A DNA stretch of 25,306 nt, from assembly GCA_002366835.1 (NCBI GenBank), contig DFBZ01000097.1, positions 1 through 25,306 of the forward strand, read 5' to 3'. The notes beneath the pieces were generated by a model. It saw only the letters and a list, made by a program, of their open reading frames with translations, did not search any database and was not told the origin of the DNA. Of this stretch, positions 24,763 through 25,306 are shown in pieces. The DNA is from Gammaproteobacteria bacterium UBA3067. GTDB lineage: Bacteria; Pseudomonadota; Gammaproteobacteria; Pseudomonadales; UBA3067. Both the position numbers and the translations under genes were made by a program. How positions within the stretch are numbered: the first letter of the stretch is position 1; each line of letters opens with the position of its first letter.

Positions 24763-25306
24763 ATGACTGCCTGGAATGCCAACTATTACCCCAGTTCTTA
24801 CACTGTTGAAACGGGTGAGCAGCTGCGAGCCCACAATCGCAAACATTATCAATACGACCCGAAACCCTTGGGGGAAATACTGATTGAAGGGGGGGTGATT
24901 ACTAAAAAGCAGTTGAAAGATGCTTTGGTAACTCAGTCCCACACAGAAGATATGCGCATTGGTGAAGCTCTGATCCGCAATGGTTCTGTCACTCCTGAGC
25001 AAGTTTGTCTCGCCTTGTGCGCTCGCTTTGGATTACCTTTCGTTAAACTGAGGCAGTTTGAGATTGAACCTGATGCCATGAAGCTCATTCCGTCTCGTGT
25101 GGCGCGGCGATATAAGGTGATGCCCCTGATTGAAGACGAGAAACGGATTGTTGTTGCCGTCAGTGACCCTACTGATTTGGAACTCATTAATACCTTGCGC
25201 TTTCTTACCCATAAAGTGATGGAAATTGCCGTAGCCCTGCCTGAAGATATTGCCTACGCTATTAGCACTCACTATCAGCGGGACGATTACAGCGAGGCGC
25301 TAGACT
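24763..25306 (+). CDS. GspE/PilB-type secretion or pilus ATPase, N-terminal part (cut by window end)
   Basis: The first 181 residues of a longer gene are present, with no stop before the window ends. The start ATG has a GAGG site 5 nt upstream and its own promoter. Residues 35-58 (PLGEILIEGG...ALVTQ) and 65-88 (RIGEALIRNG...LALCAR) are two successive 24-residue MshEN-type motifs, the kind that binds c-di-GMP in MshE. They are followed by the T2SSE N-terminal sequence FGLPFVKLRQFEIEPDAMKLIPSRVARRYKVMPL, VAVSDPTDLELINTLRFLT and a helical end. The Walker A ATPase domain would lie beyond the window. Whether it serves type II secretion, type IV pili or an MSHA-like pilus cannot be told. Confidence 0.88.
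   Translation, partial: MTAWNANYYPSSYTVETGEQLRAHNRKHYQYDPKPLGEILIEGGVITKKQLKDALVTQSHTEDMRIGEALIRNGSVTPEQVCLALCARFGLPFVKLRQFEIEPDAMKLIPSRVARRYKVMPLIEDEKRIVVAVSDPTDLELINTLRFLTHKVMEIAVALPEDIAYAISTHYQRDDYSEALD

Noticed and set aside
24742..25272. Minus-strand frames at the right edge
   Set aside because: They are antisense to the GspE/PilB-like gene, which has clear family motifs, a promoter and a ribosome site.

Overview
This window is ordinary housekeeping chromosome from a gammaproteobacterium. The gene orders mreBCD-maf-rng-yhdP, leuS-lptE-holA and miaB-ybeZ-ybeY-corC-lnt are all gammaproteobacterial. The moderate GC content and the protein flavour suggest a marine Cellvibrionales-type organism, but that placement is inference. 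No insertion sequence, prophage, CRISPR array or rRNA is visible. There are 20 protein genes, the last one cut by the window edge, and one tRNA.

Layout. Bases 1-296 hold a tRNA-Leu(CAA) on the minus strand with a clear promoter and a hairpin on each side. Bases 297-3570 carry gatC-gatA-gatB (minus), the tRNA-dependent amidotransferase. Divergent from it, bases 3844-12567 (plus) hold the cell-shape genes mreB, mreC and mreD, then maf, rng (RNase G) and the giant AsmA-like envelope gene yhdP. Bases 12560-13039 (minus) encode a small protein resembling the family annotated as ADP-ribosylation/crystallin J1, ending tail-to-tail inside the yhdP stop region. Bases 13303-14775 (plus) encode an HD-GYP-like protein whose metal-binding residues are mostly lost. 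Bases 14756-18842 (minus) are leuS-lptE-holA. Bases 18945-24547 (minus) are miaB-ybeZ-ybeY-corC-lnt, for tRNA modification, ribosome/rRNA maturation and lipoprotein acylation. At 24763 a plus-strand GspE/PilB-type ATPase begins, with its own promoter and two MshEN-type c-di-GMP-binding motifs, and runs off the end.

How the genes connect. Much of the window serves the envelope: MreBCD guides wall elongation, YhdP moves phospholipid to the outer membrane, LptE assembles the LPS translocon, and Lnt matures lipoproteins such as LptE. Much of the rest serves translation: GatCAB, LeuS, tRNA-Leu, MiaB, YbeY and RNase G.

Most notable points. (1) Two genes appear to start at non-standard codons, mreC at ATT (4979) and lptE at CTG (16362). 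Callers limited to ATG/GTG/TTG would cut off the membrane anchor of one and the lipoprotein signal of the other. (2) The 13303 gene is a probable dead HD-GYP domain, a candidate c-di-GMP sensor or scaffold. (3) LeuS appears to lack the leucine-specific insertion before KMSKS. (4) Several intergenic inverted repeats could be regulatory. I see no convincing undescribed multi-gene system here.
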